In this document: positions 1 to 12,024 of the stretch, piece after piece
Position numbering within the stretch: position 1 is the first letter of the stretch
How the letters are laid out: each line of letters starts with the position of its first letter
The notes under the pieces: model-generated
Database searches by the model: none
Told to the model about the DNA's origin: nothing
The model's input: only the letters and a program-made list of their open reading frames with translations
Made by a program: the position numbers and the translations under genes
Source of the DNA: Heterohyrax brucei
Lineage: Eukaryota > Chordata > Mammalia > Hyracoidea > Procaviidae
Direction: 5' to 3'
DNA: 64,000 nucleotides
Assembly: GCA_028571685.1 (NCBI GenBank)
Contig: CM053162.1
Location: 12,962,001-13,026,000 of the forward strand

Positions 1-1341
1 CAGGGCTACAGAAGAAAGGACCTTACAAATAAGAGGAAATTATCAGAGAACTAATGTAACTACCTGTCCTTCTGTAAAGGACATCTCAGTTGAAATGCTA
101 CCTAAAAATCAAGCGTGAGTGAATAAAATGTATCCTTTTGAAATCTCACAATAACAAGGAACATCCTACTTTCTCCCCACATCCCAAAAGTCGACAGAGT
201 GGTAAAGATAGAGATAGAGTCAGAGACAGAGATGAGAGAGTGATAGAGTAGAATCACAAAGGAAAAAGAGAAGATATTGAAAGAATGGTATTATGTTTCT
301 GAGGAAAAATTAGTTTTTAACCTAGAATTCTATACCTAATCACCAAATTGTCATAAAGTTATGATGATAAAATGAAGATTTCTGTTTGTTTGTTTTAAGG
401 ATTCAGTAAATATTCACATATTTACTAATTCTGAGGAAGCTTGAATAAACATCTGTGCTGGGTAGGACACCTTTTAATGCAAGAACAGAGAGCTCCAACT
501 CAGCTGGTTTAAATAAGAATGACAAATTACCTCACACAACAAGAAGTTCAGAAGTGCATGACTGTAAGTTCGCCTCACTGGAGTCACCCAAGTTCTGAGT
601 TCTTCTCAGTATTGGTGAATTTGCATGGTTCTTGGGCTTCTTATCATTGGAAGATGACACCTGTAACTAGACATCACATCCACACATAATGAAAACCAGA
701 AGAAGAAACAGCATTCTCTTCTTGCGTGTCTTTCTTTTTTTTTGATGAAAGAGTTTTCCAGAGATTCCTTAGCAAAATTTTCCTTACATTTCATTGTCTA
801 GAATACATGCCCATTCCTTAGCCAGTCACTAGCAAGTTGAAAGAAATGAACTTAGTGAAATGCAAGATCATGAAGAGACAAGCAGAATACTGGAACAAAA
901 CCAAGATTTTGGTAGAAAGACAGCAAACCAGGGATTAAACCAATAAAGAAGACATGAGGTCCAAGGAAGATATAGTGGACTAATCCATGAAAGAAGTAAA
1001 AAGAAGTCCCAGGAAGAAAAATATGTGCAAGGCTTAGAGAATACACATCTAGATTGGAATAGAAGAACATAGACAATTAAGCCAGAGAATTCTAAGTAAA
1101 AAGACAATATGATAGAGTTCTTGGTATAAAACTCTAAGAAATTATAATAAAGGCTAAATTTTTACAAAAAGCTTTTTGGAATTCCCAAAAATATATAAAG
1201 CACTACAATGAAGAAATATAATTGTAAGAACAATGCTTAATCCATCTCTGAACAATATTAACATGGTCAGAATAACAGAGATACTATTGGTTGACTTTCA
1301 GCTTCAAGAATCAACCTCATTGTGGAATAAAAAGTAACTGT
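1..1341. other. unassigned AT-rich intergenic sequence
   Basis: No gene or repeat family was recognised. A short purine-rich simple stretch of GATAGA/GAGA units lies at about 203-252. The open frames here are short and mostly lack any protein-family pattern, so I treat them as chance. Confidence 0.5.
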
Positions 1342-1350
1342 CACCAATTT

Positions 1351-1493
1351 CAAAGCCTGGATAGCCAAGTGGTTAAGAGTTGGCTGCTAACAAAAAGGCT
1401 AGCAGTTAGAATCCATCAATAGGTCCTTGGAAACCCTGTGGGGCAATTCTACTCGAATCGACTTGACGGCCATAGGTTTTGGTCTTTTTTGGC
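1351..1493 (+). mobile_element. AfroSINE (tRNA-derived SINE)
   Basis: The element has the order expected of an AfroSINE. A tRNA-like head (GTGGTTAAG near 1369, then GGCTGCTAAC) is followed by the GGAAACCCTGTGGGGCAATTCTACTC body and a GAATCGACTTGACGGC end. The 9-bp direct repeat CACCAATTT at 1342-1350 and 1494-1502 is the target-site duplication. No internal ORF is expected; the family depends on LINE machinery in trans. The RNA polymerase III boxes are degenerate. Confidence 0.9.
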
Positions 1494-1502
1494 CACCAAT
1501 TT

Positions 1503-3204
1503 TGACACTGTAAAAGATGTATGTGTGTAAAAAAAATGGAGGTAGAAGCTGAGAGCTGAAAGAAAGAACAGAAATGCTCTAATATCTCTATCTAACATAG
1601 TGGTCACATGGTCAAAAGAGACTGTCTCAAGTTAATGGAACAAGAGAAAAAATGTAAGAATAATAAGTAATTGTAAAAGAGTAAAGGATAAAAGCCACAA
1701 CAATTTTGATTGACTAACAGATTGGGGAGGTAGGGTGAGGTTGTGTGATTTAAACTGTAATCTATGAGAGTAGGAAGTCAAATGATAGTGTACAAAATAA
1801 ATAAATTGAGGAACAGAGGTAAAACACATACTATTTAGAGACATGGCACTAACTCCTACAGAAAGTCCCCCAAAGAGTTAAAATTGTTGGTCTTGGAGTA
1901 GGATGGGGGTAGGAAGGGTGGGAACAGAAGCCTTTCATGTGTAAACCCTCTTAATTATTTCTTATTTCAACCATGTGCACACATATCATTTGATAATTGA
2001 AAATATATTGTGAAAGTATGATTTACTTTTATTGTCACCATAATGCAGATATATTTTGCATTATGCACACTCCACCAATGAGTCATCATAAACATTTTAT
2101 GTGAAGTTTATACACTTTAATAATTTATTTAAAAGGTTTTATAATATTTTGAATTTTTTTTCTGATAGTACTGATCAATTCATATTCTTTGTCTCAGTCT
2201 CTTTTGTCTATGAATAACCCAAAGAAGTGGTTGAAGCTTAACAGAGCAGCCTAAATCCAAAGAGTAGAGAATGTTTTTTCCTCTGCAAAGAAATAAATCT
2301 TGACTTGGCCCTCATTAGCACCATGTGTTAGGTAAGTTCAAAGCATGAGGTGTAGCTGTGTAGAGGTCCTTCCTCACTACAGCAGCCCCTGGGTGGTGCA
2401 CAGGCACCCTGGGACCTACAAGGCCAGAAGACTGCCCCACCACAGTCTGGACAACATCAACTCAAGGCTGCCCTTTGTGCCAACAACACCCTCAAGTTCA
2501 TTTGAAATGGGAGCTGCCAGAAAGATGAGGCTTCATTTGCAAAGAAAGGGCATGGTTTTAATTATCCTTTAGATCCATAAAAATGGAGGGGTGGGGGTGG
2601 GGATAGATTTATGGCTTTAAATTCTCTTCTTTGCCATTTATACGACAGCTTTTATCAGGTGTGGGGCACATGGAAGTTCTGGGGAGTGCCAGATGGGGAT
2701 CAAAAGCATAAAAACCTTCCCTTTTCAGCAAACCTAATCTCCTCCTATCTATAAATGGCCACATTATGCTCCAGGCTCACAAGGCAGACTGATACTGGCA
2801 AGTTGGTATCTGAGGTGTCAGGGGGCAAGTGAGAGGCTTGCTTCTGTCTTTTAGATCTGTCGTTTCTTCCCCTTTGATGTTTTCCTCAGATGAACGGAAC
2901 CATGGCTAACAGGTTGGTGTGGGATGCTCTGCACTACCATGGTTTGGAAGGATTTCCCTTTCATAGGGAGCCACTGAATACCTTCTAGAATAATATTAGA
3001 TGGGGAAATATCTCAAAAACTATCATCAACCAAGCATTCACTCACTGTCATGTAGCTTTCTTCCAAATTCCCCATGCAATGCCAGGTGGTGATGGAGTCT
3101 CACCCAGTATACAACATGATTTCTTCTTTTAGAATGCTTGAAAATAAGTTTACAAGTAAATCACACATAAAATAGGCTCACCGATTGTTAAAACATTATT
3201 GGTG
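1503..3204. other. unassigned intergenic sequence
   Basis: No coding pattern or confidently recognised repeat was seen. The 75-codon frame near 2345-2572 has no family resemblance. The segment near 2385-2405 (CCCTGGGTGGTGCA) recalls a SINE head, but the sequence after it does not continue as one. Confidence 0.45.
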
Positions 3205-3248
3205 GTAATTAATGACGCTGATTCGTACACTTAAGATGATTAAAATGG
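3205..3248 (+). mobile_element. old L1 3' end, left part (split by L1-A)
   Basis: This is the left half of an ancient L1 3' terminus (pattern TACACTTAAGATGATTAAAATGG). It continues at 11045 after the 7.8-kb L1-A insertion. The two halves join to the 'TACACTT...AATTTTATGTT...TATTTTACCAC' ending typical of old mammalian L1 3' UTRs. Nothing upstream of 3205 could be assigned to the same element. Confidence 0.6.
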
Positions 3249-4323
3249 GGGCAGAGTCAAGATGGTGGACTAAACACATGTCTCACTAAATCCCTCTGGA
3301 AACCAAGACCTGAACAGATAATTAAATAGAGGCTTCTGGATACCTAGTGAGCCCTAGGATGTGGCATAGAGCTGTTAATTTGGACTTTGTACCACTGAAC
3401 AGAAAGCCTCCTCTCTTTCGCTGACCCTGCTCTTGGCACAGGCTGGCTTACATGGAACAAAGGTAGTTCACCATTTTAACATTTTTTTTATCTGTCTTAG
3501 CAGGAGGGTGGAGCTGGGACTTGACTAGCCTCTAATCTCAGACTGACTGCTCGTGGGATCAGCAGGTGAAATTGCCATATTTTGAGAGCCCAGCTTTGGA
3601 CTCTACATCTCAGCACCTTTGGCCTCTCTTTCTGCTTCTGCCATAGAATAGCCTGTACTGAGCTAGGTGGCGAACTTGTGCAGGACACCATCTTGATCCT
3701 TTGGGATGTGGATAAACCCATACAGAGGCCCCAGCTGGACTTTCTACCTAGGCTGTGAGGCAGCTCTTGCCTAGAGGAGACCACTTTTCCAGCAGAAAAG
3801 CAGTATTTCATACAGTGTCACCTACTGCCAGGGCCCAGCAACAGAGAATGTGGACTCAGTGCATCTCAGCAACTTTTGCCTCTCTTTCCACCTCTGCTGT
3901 AGAGTAGCCTGTAGCCAAGCAGGCAGTGAGCTTGTGTGGGACACCATCTTGTTCCACTGGGAGGCAGACATACTCATAAGGAGGCCTCATCTAGACCTAA
4001 TTCCAGGGCTGGGAAGCAGCACCTGCCCGAGGAGAGTGTTTTTGTAGGAGAAAAGCAAGATTCTACATAGTGTAGCATACGTCTGGGACCTGACAGCAGA
4101 GGCCAGTAGGGCAGTAGCATCTTTGTATTTTGAGCTAGTTTATAACATCTGGGGTTTGTTATAGAGGTGCTTACTAAGCCAGCTGGGAAGAGAGACATAT
4201 ACACCTGAAAACGTGACTGACTTTGGAAGTTGTAAGATACCTTTTACCTTTCATTTTAAGGTGGTCTAGAGAAACAACTGCAGTCCATCCCCACAGCATC
4301 TCTCCCAGCCTCCATTGGCTCAC
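3249..4323 (+). promoter_or_regulatory. L1-A 5' UTR/promoter with two tandem ~256-bp monomers
   Basis: The first bases contain CAAGATGG (3258-3265), the core of a YY1 site, as at the start of human L1. Downstream, two similar units follow each other. CATCTCAGCA occurs at 3606 and again at 3862, a spacing of 256 bases. Each unit then carries GCCTCTCTTTC, a CACCATCTTG motif (about 3687 and 3943, an inverted YY1 core) and GAGGAGA...GCAGAAAAGCA-like sequence. This is the arrangement of a monomer-repeat L1 promoter, as known in mouse. Promoter activity is inferred, not shown. Confidence 0.65.
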
Positions 4324-5284
4324 ATGATGCCCCCAAATCAAAACTCTGGAGAACAGCATAACCAAGAAATCACCCATGGCTTCAGAAGGCCTGCAATAGA
4401 AAACACCAAAAAACTTCCCAGACAAAGAAGCTTTTTCTGAAACTATTGGGAGGTGAATACAAAATGATTATGTATAGAACCCTCCTAAACCTTATACAAA
4501 ATGCAACAGAACAAAATGAAAAATTAAGCAAGCTGCTTGATCTGATGCAACACCAGTACTCTGAAATCCAACCAATCAAGACCAAAATCAAAGACATGGA
4601 AACTTCCATTCAAAGCCAAGAAAAAAGAATGGAACAAATGGAAAACAGACTTTCTGACTTGGAGGACAGAGCTACTGACTCCAGCATCTATGAGGAGAAA
4701 TCAGAAAAAAGAAACAAGAAAAATGAAGAAGCATTAAGAAGTATGTGGGACTCTATTAAAAGAGGAACAATCTATGATTAATTGGAGCTCCTGAACAGGG
4801 TGAGACACATGAGAACACAGAAAGCATTGTTGCTGAGCTGCTGAGAGAAAACTTCCCAAAAATTGTGAAAGAAGACAATATAGATATCCAAGATGCATAT
4901 CGAATGCCACTCAATAAAGAGCTCAAAAGAAAGACTCCAAGGCATATTCTAATCAGGCTTAACAAGATGAAACTTAAACAGTAACTCTTAAAGGCAGCAA
5001 GACTCAAAGCAAAGCTAACATTCAGAGGGAAACCCTGTAGGCTTTTGTTGGATCTCTCAGCAGAAACAATGTTGGCACAATGATGGTGGTATGATACATT
5101 CAAAGCCTTGAAGGAGATGAACTTCCAACCAATAATTCTATATTCTTCAAAACTATCATTCAAATGTGAAATTGAAATTAAGACCTTCACAGATAAGCAG
5201 AAACTCAGAGACTTTGTAAAAATCAAACCAGAGCTACAAAAAATACTGAAAGAATTTCTTGGTTTAGAAGTACAAAACCACTAA
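4324..5284 (+). pseudogene. L1-A ORF1 (RNA-binding protein), broken
   Basis: L1 ORF1 encodes a trimeric RNA-binding chaperone of the L1 ribonucleoprotein. The reading starts MPPNQNSGEQHNQEITHGF. After a break it resumes in another frame from about 4446, with a coiled-coil-like, charge-rich stretch (KIKDMETSIQSQEKRMEQME) and then an SDLEDRA motif. The C-terminal domain is recognisable from about 4790 to 5284, ending in an EFLGLE-like tail before the TAA at 5282-5284. At least one frameshift and several stops disrupt it, including TAA after GTATG...TATGAT near 4780 and one near 4983. Confidence 0.85.
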
Positions 5285-5419
5285 CTTAATGTTTGAGAAG
5301 CAAATATAGAACACATTACCCAAAATCCTACTCAGTTAGGGAAGGCTTCAAACTCAATCAGAGCTGCAACAATGAAAGAAATAATCCAGTGATCATATCA
5401 TGAAAATTATGATGCCATC

Positions 5420-5937
5420 TGTCTTAGTCAGCTAGTAACACTCTGACAGAAATACCACAAAGTGGATGGCTTTAACAAAGGAAAGTTTATTCTTACACAG
5501 TCCAGTAGGCTACAAGTCCAAATTCAGGATATCCTCTCCACAGGAAGGCTTTCCACCTTGTTGACTGTAGAGGAAAGTCTGGTATTACATCAGTCTTTGT
5601 CCAGGGAGCATCTTGGCAGAGGAACCTCAGGTCTGAAGAATGTGCTCTTCTCCCAGTGCTGCTTTCTTAAAGATGTGAGGTTCCTAATTCTCTGCTTGCT
5701 TCTTTCCCATTAACTCTTGTAGAATGAAAGCATTAAGGGTGGAGCAAACCATATTCCAGGGAAACTCCCTTTGCAGTGGAGCAGGGGAGGAATCCTGTAG
5801 AAGGAATTACAGTCCCACCCTAATCCTTTAACGTACAGCAAAGCAAAAATCACAAAATGGAGGACAATCACAGACTACGAGGAATCATGGTCACATCACT
5901 ACACCTATTTTGGGGGGACATAATTCAATCCATGACA
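5420..5937 (-). mobile_element. solo LTR (ERVL-MaLR-like) in the L1-A inter-ORF region
   Basis: A 518-bp element runs from TGTCTTAGTC to CATGACA, so it has TG...CA ends. It closely resembles the element at 23371-23871 in order and content. On the minus strand AATAAA (TTTATT at 5486-5491) lies near the LTR 3' end, as in MaLR LTRs. It interrupts the L1 segment that in L1-E reads ATGACATCACCACACTAAAAAGAGGG. A clean 5-bp duplication could not be assigned here (CCATC left, CCACC right). No gag, pol or env coding is attached. Confidence 0.82.
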
Positions 5938-6237
5938 CCACCATATTAAAAAGAGGGATGTACTACAGTTGTTACAGTCTTTCCAGATGGAAACGAAGTT
6001 GGTAAGAATGGTAGTAATTGACATTGGGGTTATATATAGCTTATTAAGGGAGATCATAGGGGCACCGATAAAGCATAATAAAGATGTAACATATCAAATC
6101 AAGAAACATAATACAGGAGTCTCAACAACCACAAAAACAACCCTGAAAAAGGTGAAAAATCAACTCACAAAGAAGAATCTCTCAGAACAGATTAATAAGA
6201 ACAACAGAGAAAACAACGCAAAAATAAGCATATCATA

Positions 6238-9200
6238 ATGGCAGCACTGAACACATACCTATCAAAAATTACATTGAAAGTGAATGGACAGAACGTTCCA
6301 GTAGGACATCAAATGACTTCTTGGATTCAAAGACATGACCCATCCATGTGTTGCTTGCAAGAAATTCACTTTAGACTTAAAGATAGGAACAAATTGAAAA
6401 CTAAAGGATGGGGAATACTTATTAAGCTAACAATGAACAAAGAAGAGCGGGTGTGGCAATTCGAATTTCAGATAAAATAGATTTTAATGTGAAATCCACC
6501 ATCATGGACAACGATGGACACTATTTATTGCTGAAAGGTTCAATACACAAGCAGGACGTAACAATATTGAATATTTATGCACCTAATATTAGAGCACCTA
6601 AATACATAGAAGAAACACTGACTACACTTAAAAATGAGCTAGATCACTCCTCAGTAATAGAAGGACACTTCAACACTCCACTCTCAATATTGGACAAATT
6701 GTCTAGAAAAAAGCTCAATAAAGACACAGAAGACCTTATTGCCACAATTAACCAACTAGACCTCATCGACATATACAGAACTTTCTATCCATCAGCAGAC
6801 AACTACGCCTTCTTCTCCAGTGCACATGGAACATTCTCCACAAATAGACCAATTTTAGGACATAAAACGATTCCCCAAAAATCCATACTACTGAATTAAT
6901 GCAAAGCATCTTCTCAGATCACAAAGCCATAAAAGTAAAAATCGATAGAAGAAAAAAACGTAGATACAAAGTAGGACTGATGGAAACTGAACATCTTTCA
7001 CAAAAAACCATGGGTTCTAGAAGAAATCAAGGATCAAATAAAGAAATTTATGAATTCCAGTGAGAATGAAAATACTTTCTACCAAAACCTATGGAATACA
7101 GCCAGAGTAGTGTCAGAGGTCAGTTTATCTCCATAAATGCACACATCTGGAAGGAAAGAAGAAACCAAATGAAAGAATTAATCCTACAGCTTGAACAAGT
7201 AAAGAGAGAACAACTGAGAAACCCCTCAAGAACCAGAAGAAAGCAGATCATGAAGATTAGAGCAGAACTAAATGAATTAGAGACTAGAAGAACAATTGAA
7301 AAAACTGAAAAAAACAAAAAGATGGGTTTTTTTTTAAAAGATCAATCAAATTGACAAGCCACTGTCTAAACTTATTAAAGAAAAACAGGAAAGGAAACAA
7401 ATAATCCAGATAAGAAATGAGAGGGAGCTGTCACAACAGATCCAACAGAAATAAAAAATGTCATAACAGAACACTATGAAAGACTGTACTCTAACAAAGT
7501 TGAAAACCTGGAGGAAATGGACAAATTCCTTGATTCATATCACCTACCGAAATTATCACAAGGAAGAGATTGAAAAAGTCATCCAAAAACTACCAATGAA
7601 ATAAATCCAGGGCTCAGATGGCTTCACCGCAGAATTCTACCAAACTTTTAGAGAAGAGTTATCACCAATACTACTGAGAATATTTCACAGCATAGAAAGG
7701 GATGGAATACTCCAAAATTCACTCTAGGAAGCCAGCATAACCCTGATACCAAAGCCAGGGAAATACCCAATGAAAAAGAAGAACTACAGACTGATATCTC
7801 TTATGAATCTAGATGCAAAAATCTTCAACAAAATTCTTGTCAATAGAATACAACAACATATCCAAAAAATAATCCATCATGACCAAGTTGGATTCATACC
7901 AGGTATGCAAGGCTGATTCAACATTAGAAAAACAATGAAGATGATCAACCACATAAATAACACAAAAGATAAGAATCACCTGCTTTTGTCTAGTGATGCA
8001 GAAAAGGCATTTGATAAAGTCCAACACCCATTCATGCTAAAAACTCTCAGCAAAATAGGAATAGTTGGCAATTTCCTCATTGCAATAAGGATGATTTATA
8101 CAAAGCCAACTGCCTACATCATCCTGAATGGAGAGAGACTGAAACAGTTTACCTTGAGAACAGGAACTAGACAAAGATGCCCACTCTCACCTCTCCTATT
8201 CAACATTGTACTAGAAATTCTAGGCAGAGTAATTAGACAAGACTAAGAAATAAAGGGCATCTGCATCAGCAAAGAAGTAAAAATCTCCTTGTTTGCAGAT
8301 GATATGATTGTATATGTAAAGAAACCTAAAGAATCCATCAGTAAACTACTCAGACTGACGGAAGAGTTCAGCAAAGTCTCAGGATTTAAGATAAACATAA
8401 GTGATTCAGTAAGATTCCTTTATAACAACAGCCAGATTATTAATGAAGAAATCACTAAATCAATACCATTTACTACAGCCCCTAAGAAGATAAAGCACCT
8501 AGGAATAAATCTAAGCAGAGAAATATCGGATGGCTTGGCTGACTTACAAAGAGAACTACAGTCCTTAGTATAAGAAACTAAGAGAGACTTTTTTAAATGG
8601 AGAAACCTACTCTGCTCGTGGATAGGAAGACTTAACATTGTGAAAATGTCTATTTTGCCTAAAGCAGTCTACTTACACAAGGCAATCCCAATACAAACTC
8701 TGGTGACATTTTTTAATGAGATAAAGCCAAGCTAAGTGCTGTCAAGTCAATTTTAATGAGTTGGAGAAAGAAATTCCCAACTTTTTTTGGAAAGGGAATA
8801 AGCTCCGGATAATTAAAGCACTACTGAAGAAGAACACACTGGGAGGCCTCTCACTACCTGACTTTAGAACCTATTACACTGCCACAGTAGTCAAAACAGC
8901 CTGGTACTGGTACAAAAAGAGACAGATAGGTCAACAGAACAGAACTGAGACTCCAGAGATGGCACCATCTTCCTACGAACAAACGCCCTAAGACATTAAA
9001 CTGGTGTGAAAATGATCTCTTCAACAAATAGTACTAGCAAAATTGAATATCCATCTGCAATAAATTGAAAGAAGAGCCATATCTTACACCTTATACAAAA
9101 ACTAACTCAAACTGGATAAAAGACCTAAATATCATATCTAAAATGATAAAGCAAAGAAAAGATAGGAACAATAATAGAAGTTTTAAAAGACAACATAGAC

Positions 9201-10003
9201 AGACTTCAAAATCTGTCAAACAAACCGCAAACAGAAGAGAAAATAGATGTATGGAAACTATTAAGAATCACACACTTTTGCTCATCCGAAGACTTTATTA
9301 AGAGAATTAAACAGTCACCTACAGAATGGGAAAAAAATATTTGGCAACTATATGTCAGATCAATGCCTGATCTCCATAATCCATAAAGTACTACAAAATA
9401 TCAATATGAAAAAGATAAATGATCCAATAAGCGATGGGCAATGGAGATGGACAGACACTTCTCTAAAGAGGAGATCCAGGCAGCCAAAAACACATGTGGA
9501 CACAGTCATGATCATTAGCTATTAAAGAAATTGAAATGAAAACTACAATGAGACACCATCTCACCCCAACAAGGTTGGCCATGATCCAAAGAAAGCAAAA
9601 CAACACATGCTGGAGAAGCTGTGGAGAAGTTGGAACTTGCCTACAATGTTGGTAGGATTGCAAAATGGTGCAGCCTCTTTGGAAGGCAATCTGGCACTTC
9701 CTTAAAAAGCTGGATTTAGACCTACCATTTGACCCAGTAATACTACTGCTTGGAATATATCCTACAGAATCAAGACCGTTCACATCAATGGGTGTATGCA
9801 CACGAATGTTTATTGCAGCACAGTCCACAATAGCAAAAAGATGGAATCAACCCAGATGCCCAACAACAGAGGAATGGATAGGTAAACTATGGTACATGTA
9901 CTCAATGGACCACTATGCAATGATAAAGAACAATGATGACTTTAGGAAACATCTCATAACCTGGTTTCAGGAGGACATTATCCTGAGTGAAAGTAGTGAG
10001 TGA
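6238..10003 (+). pseudogene. L1-A ORF2 (endonuclease-reverse transcriptase), broken
   Basis: L1 ORF2 encodes an AP-like endonuclease and a reverse transcriptase. It starts MAALNTYLSKITLKVNGQNV. The endonuclease domain spans about 6238-6940; its usual GDFN motif reads GHFN near 6661, while the late SDHKAIKV motif is present near 6913. The RT region follows, with [20 protein letters not shown] (about 7995), [14 protein letters not shown] (about 8164) and the catalytic FADD (about 8292). The C-terminal part ends at 10003 with a WNQPRCPTTEEWI-like segment. Several frameshifts and stops split it into at least eight frames. Confidence 0.9.
8721..8750 (-). mobile_element. 30-bp SINE/RTE-tail micro-insertion
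   Basis: Thirty bases (AAGCCAAGCTAAGTGC then TGTCAAGTCAA) interrupt ORF2 of L1-A. They are flanked by a perfect 10-bp direct repeat TTTTAATGAG at 8711-8720 and 8751-8760. The intact L1-E copy at about 54131-54150 lacks them. They resemble the minus strand of the AfroSINE/RTE 3' end, CCAAG...GTGC(C/T)GTC(G/A)AGTC. I read this as an extremely 5'-truncated retrotransposition event. Confidence 0.72.
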
Positions 10004-11029
10004 CAAAAGGACAAATACTGCATGAGAATCCTATGATAAGAACTTAAAAACAGCCTCATGCATAGAAGAAAAGACTCTCTGAGGGCTGCAAGGGAGGGGA
10101 GGCAGGGAGGCCGGGGAAGGGGGATGATGTAGATTAGATAGTTGATAGAAATTTGGTTGAGTGAAATCTGTGACAGCACACATTAAAAAGAAGATCAGTA
10201 TTAACTGGACTTCAACATAACATGATTACTCATCCCATCTTAACCCAATATTGCAAGGACAGCATAGCTCAAGGCGGGGGGTCTGAGACCACGCTCTCAG
10301 GGGAAATGAAGGCCAATTGGCACAACCAGAGTTTTGCTAAGAGAGCCCTCTGCACCCCACATTAGTGAGTGGCATCTGGAGTCTTAAAAGCTGCCAAGCT
10401 GCCATCTGAGGGTATAGCAAATTGTCCCAACTCAGCAGGAGTGGGTGATCACCAAGGACTAAAATGACATGGGGGAAAGAGAACCCAGAAGACAGAGAGA
10501 CCGTGTGTGGGGGTGACTACATCAACTTGTGACCAGAAGAACTGGATGGTGCCCAACCACCACCAGGGATAGTCGTGATGGAGCTCACACAGTTAAGTCT
10601 CAATGGCAACACAAGTATAAAAAGGGCTGCACTCTGAAATCTCCACTAAAAGACTGTCATTGATGGTCCAGGGGCCTTGGAATTCCTCTGGGAGCATGGC
10701 TACTGGCCCTGATGCTGCTCTTGTCCATAAATCATAATGGAGGTTAGCTCTTCAGACTGGAATGGATTGGACTTGGTGACACAGAGTGAACATATCATGT
10801 GTGCACTGTATAACCCTATCCATATATAGGATGTCATCCTGCTGACCTCTTACTGGAGCAAGGGGAGTGGGTGGAGTGGAGGGCATAAGAGATTGTTGGG
10901 ATGATAAGACGTGTATGGAGCAGAGAGGAAGAGTATGCTGTCACTGGGCAGGGAAAGCAGTGGGAGCTGCATATAGGTGGACATGGAAATTTGTATGGGA
11001 ATGTACATTCAATCATAATTAAAAAAAAA
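10004..11029 (+). other. L1-A 3' UTR with G-quadruplex-prone tract
   Basis: The roughly 1-kb non-coding tail of L1-A includes five G-runs of three or more bases between 10092 and 10123, spaced by 1-5 bases. This fits the usual G3+N1-7 quadruplex pattern. A second G-rich block lies at about 10858-10883. G-rich 3' UTR tracts are a known feature of mammalian L1s. The 3' part matches the short L1 copies at 30829-31090 (+) and 37574-37830 (-). Confidence 0.75.
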
Positions 11030-11044
11030 AGACAATTAAAATGG

Positions 11045-11095
11045 CAAATTTTATGTTGCATGTATTTTACCACAACTCAAAAAGAATAACACACT
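11045..11095 (+). mobile_element. old L1 3' end, right part
   Basis: CAAATTTTATGTTGCATGT followed by ATTTTACCACAACTCAAAAAG continues the fragment at 3205-3248. It is the terminal segment and A-rich tail of an ancient L1 that served as target for L1-A. Confidence 0.6.
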
Positions 11096-12024
11096 ACTGG
11101 AGTTGCCTAACTTTTGGAAATATTTGTCCATTATTGAATTAGGTTTTACCAGGAAGGTATGATGTGGACTAAGTCTTGAAAGGTGGACAGAATTTAAATA
11201 GTAGTGAGAGGAGGAAGTCCTTCTAAAGACATCTGGATTTCATTTAGGAACAGATTATAAGTGGTGCAGGGGCACTGTCAAATTTTCAGTATAGAAAAAT
11301 CACTGGAAGCAACATAGAGTATGATGGGAAAAGATGACATCAGAAAAAAGTGACAGCAGAGTAGATAGACATGGGTTCTATTGAAAGAATCTGTGCATAA
11401 AATGAGGAGGAAATTCAGGATCTGTAGTTGAGGTAAAGGTTCTAAAGAGAAGCGGGCAGAGTAGAAGAGACTTAAGAGATAGGTTACATCATGGCTGCAT
11501 GAAAAGGATAATTTCCAAGTTTTTGATTTGAGCTACTGTTTGGGTGTTGGTCATCTAGAATGTGACATTTAGATGCCTCCATTACGTGAATAACCATGTC
11601 ACAGGTATCTCTTACACATGTGTCATATTTATTTCAAGAATTCTTCATGGGAGCAGAGAAAGGTGGCAACTATGTACATTTTCAGAGGACTCTACTGTTC
11701 TAAGCACTTTAGTTCTAATTTCCCATTTGTTTATTTCACCCAATAAAGTAAAAATAAAGCATTTAACTAGACTACCTCTCTCTTTGGAAGGAAGCCAGCA
11801 AGCTTCTATTTTAGTGGAGCTTGTTTTCTGAAGGACTTAGCTTACCTTCTTTTCCTGGAAGGAGACTTGATTATTAGGAAATCACCTCACAGAGAAGATC
11901 TAGTAGATGTGTTTTTTTCCGCTTGTTTCTATTAATTTTTCACTTATGCAATAAGTTGTTCCTCTGAGGAGCCTTCTGGCTGGTCTGCTCCATGATGCTT
12001 TGAATGGCATTGTTATTCATTAAA
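11096..12024. other. mostly unassigned; faint L2-like segment
   Basis: The stretch at about 11140-11530 (GTCTTGAAAGGTGGACAGAATTT, GAGGAGGAAGT) weakly recalls the L2 'CCTTGAAGGATGGATAGGA' region on the plus strand. The resemblance is too eroded to be sure. The 11562-11831 open frame shows no family pattern. Nothing else was recognised. Confidence 0.35.

Larger units (their letters stand above)
3249..11029 (+). mobile_element. L1-A: full-length LINE-1, inactive
   Basis: This is a complete L1 in order: 5' UTR from the GTCAAGATGGTGG start, ORF1, spacer, ORF2, a long G-rich 3' UTR and a terminal A-run at about 11021-11030. A 15-bp target-site duplication (13 of 15 identical) flanks it at 3234-3248 and 11030-11044; its core ATTAAAATGG is perfect. 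The host site is an older L1 3' end. A solo LTR at 5420-5937 and a 30-bp SINE-tail insertion at 8721-8750 landed in it later. ORF1 and ORF2 are both broken by stops and frameshifts, so it cannot retrotranspose. Confidence 0.93.

Noticed and set aside
2385-2480. SINE head CCCTGGGTGGTGCA
   Set aside because: Only about 14 bases resemble an AfroSINE start; the following sequence does not continue the family pattern, and no TSD was seen.
5405-5945. clean 5-bp TSD for the LTR in L1-A
   Set aside because: The left flank reads CCATC and the right CCACC; the pre-insertion L1 sequence does not let me choose the boundary, so I did not claim it.
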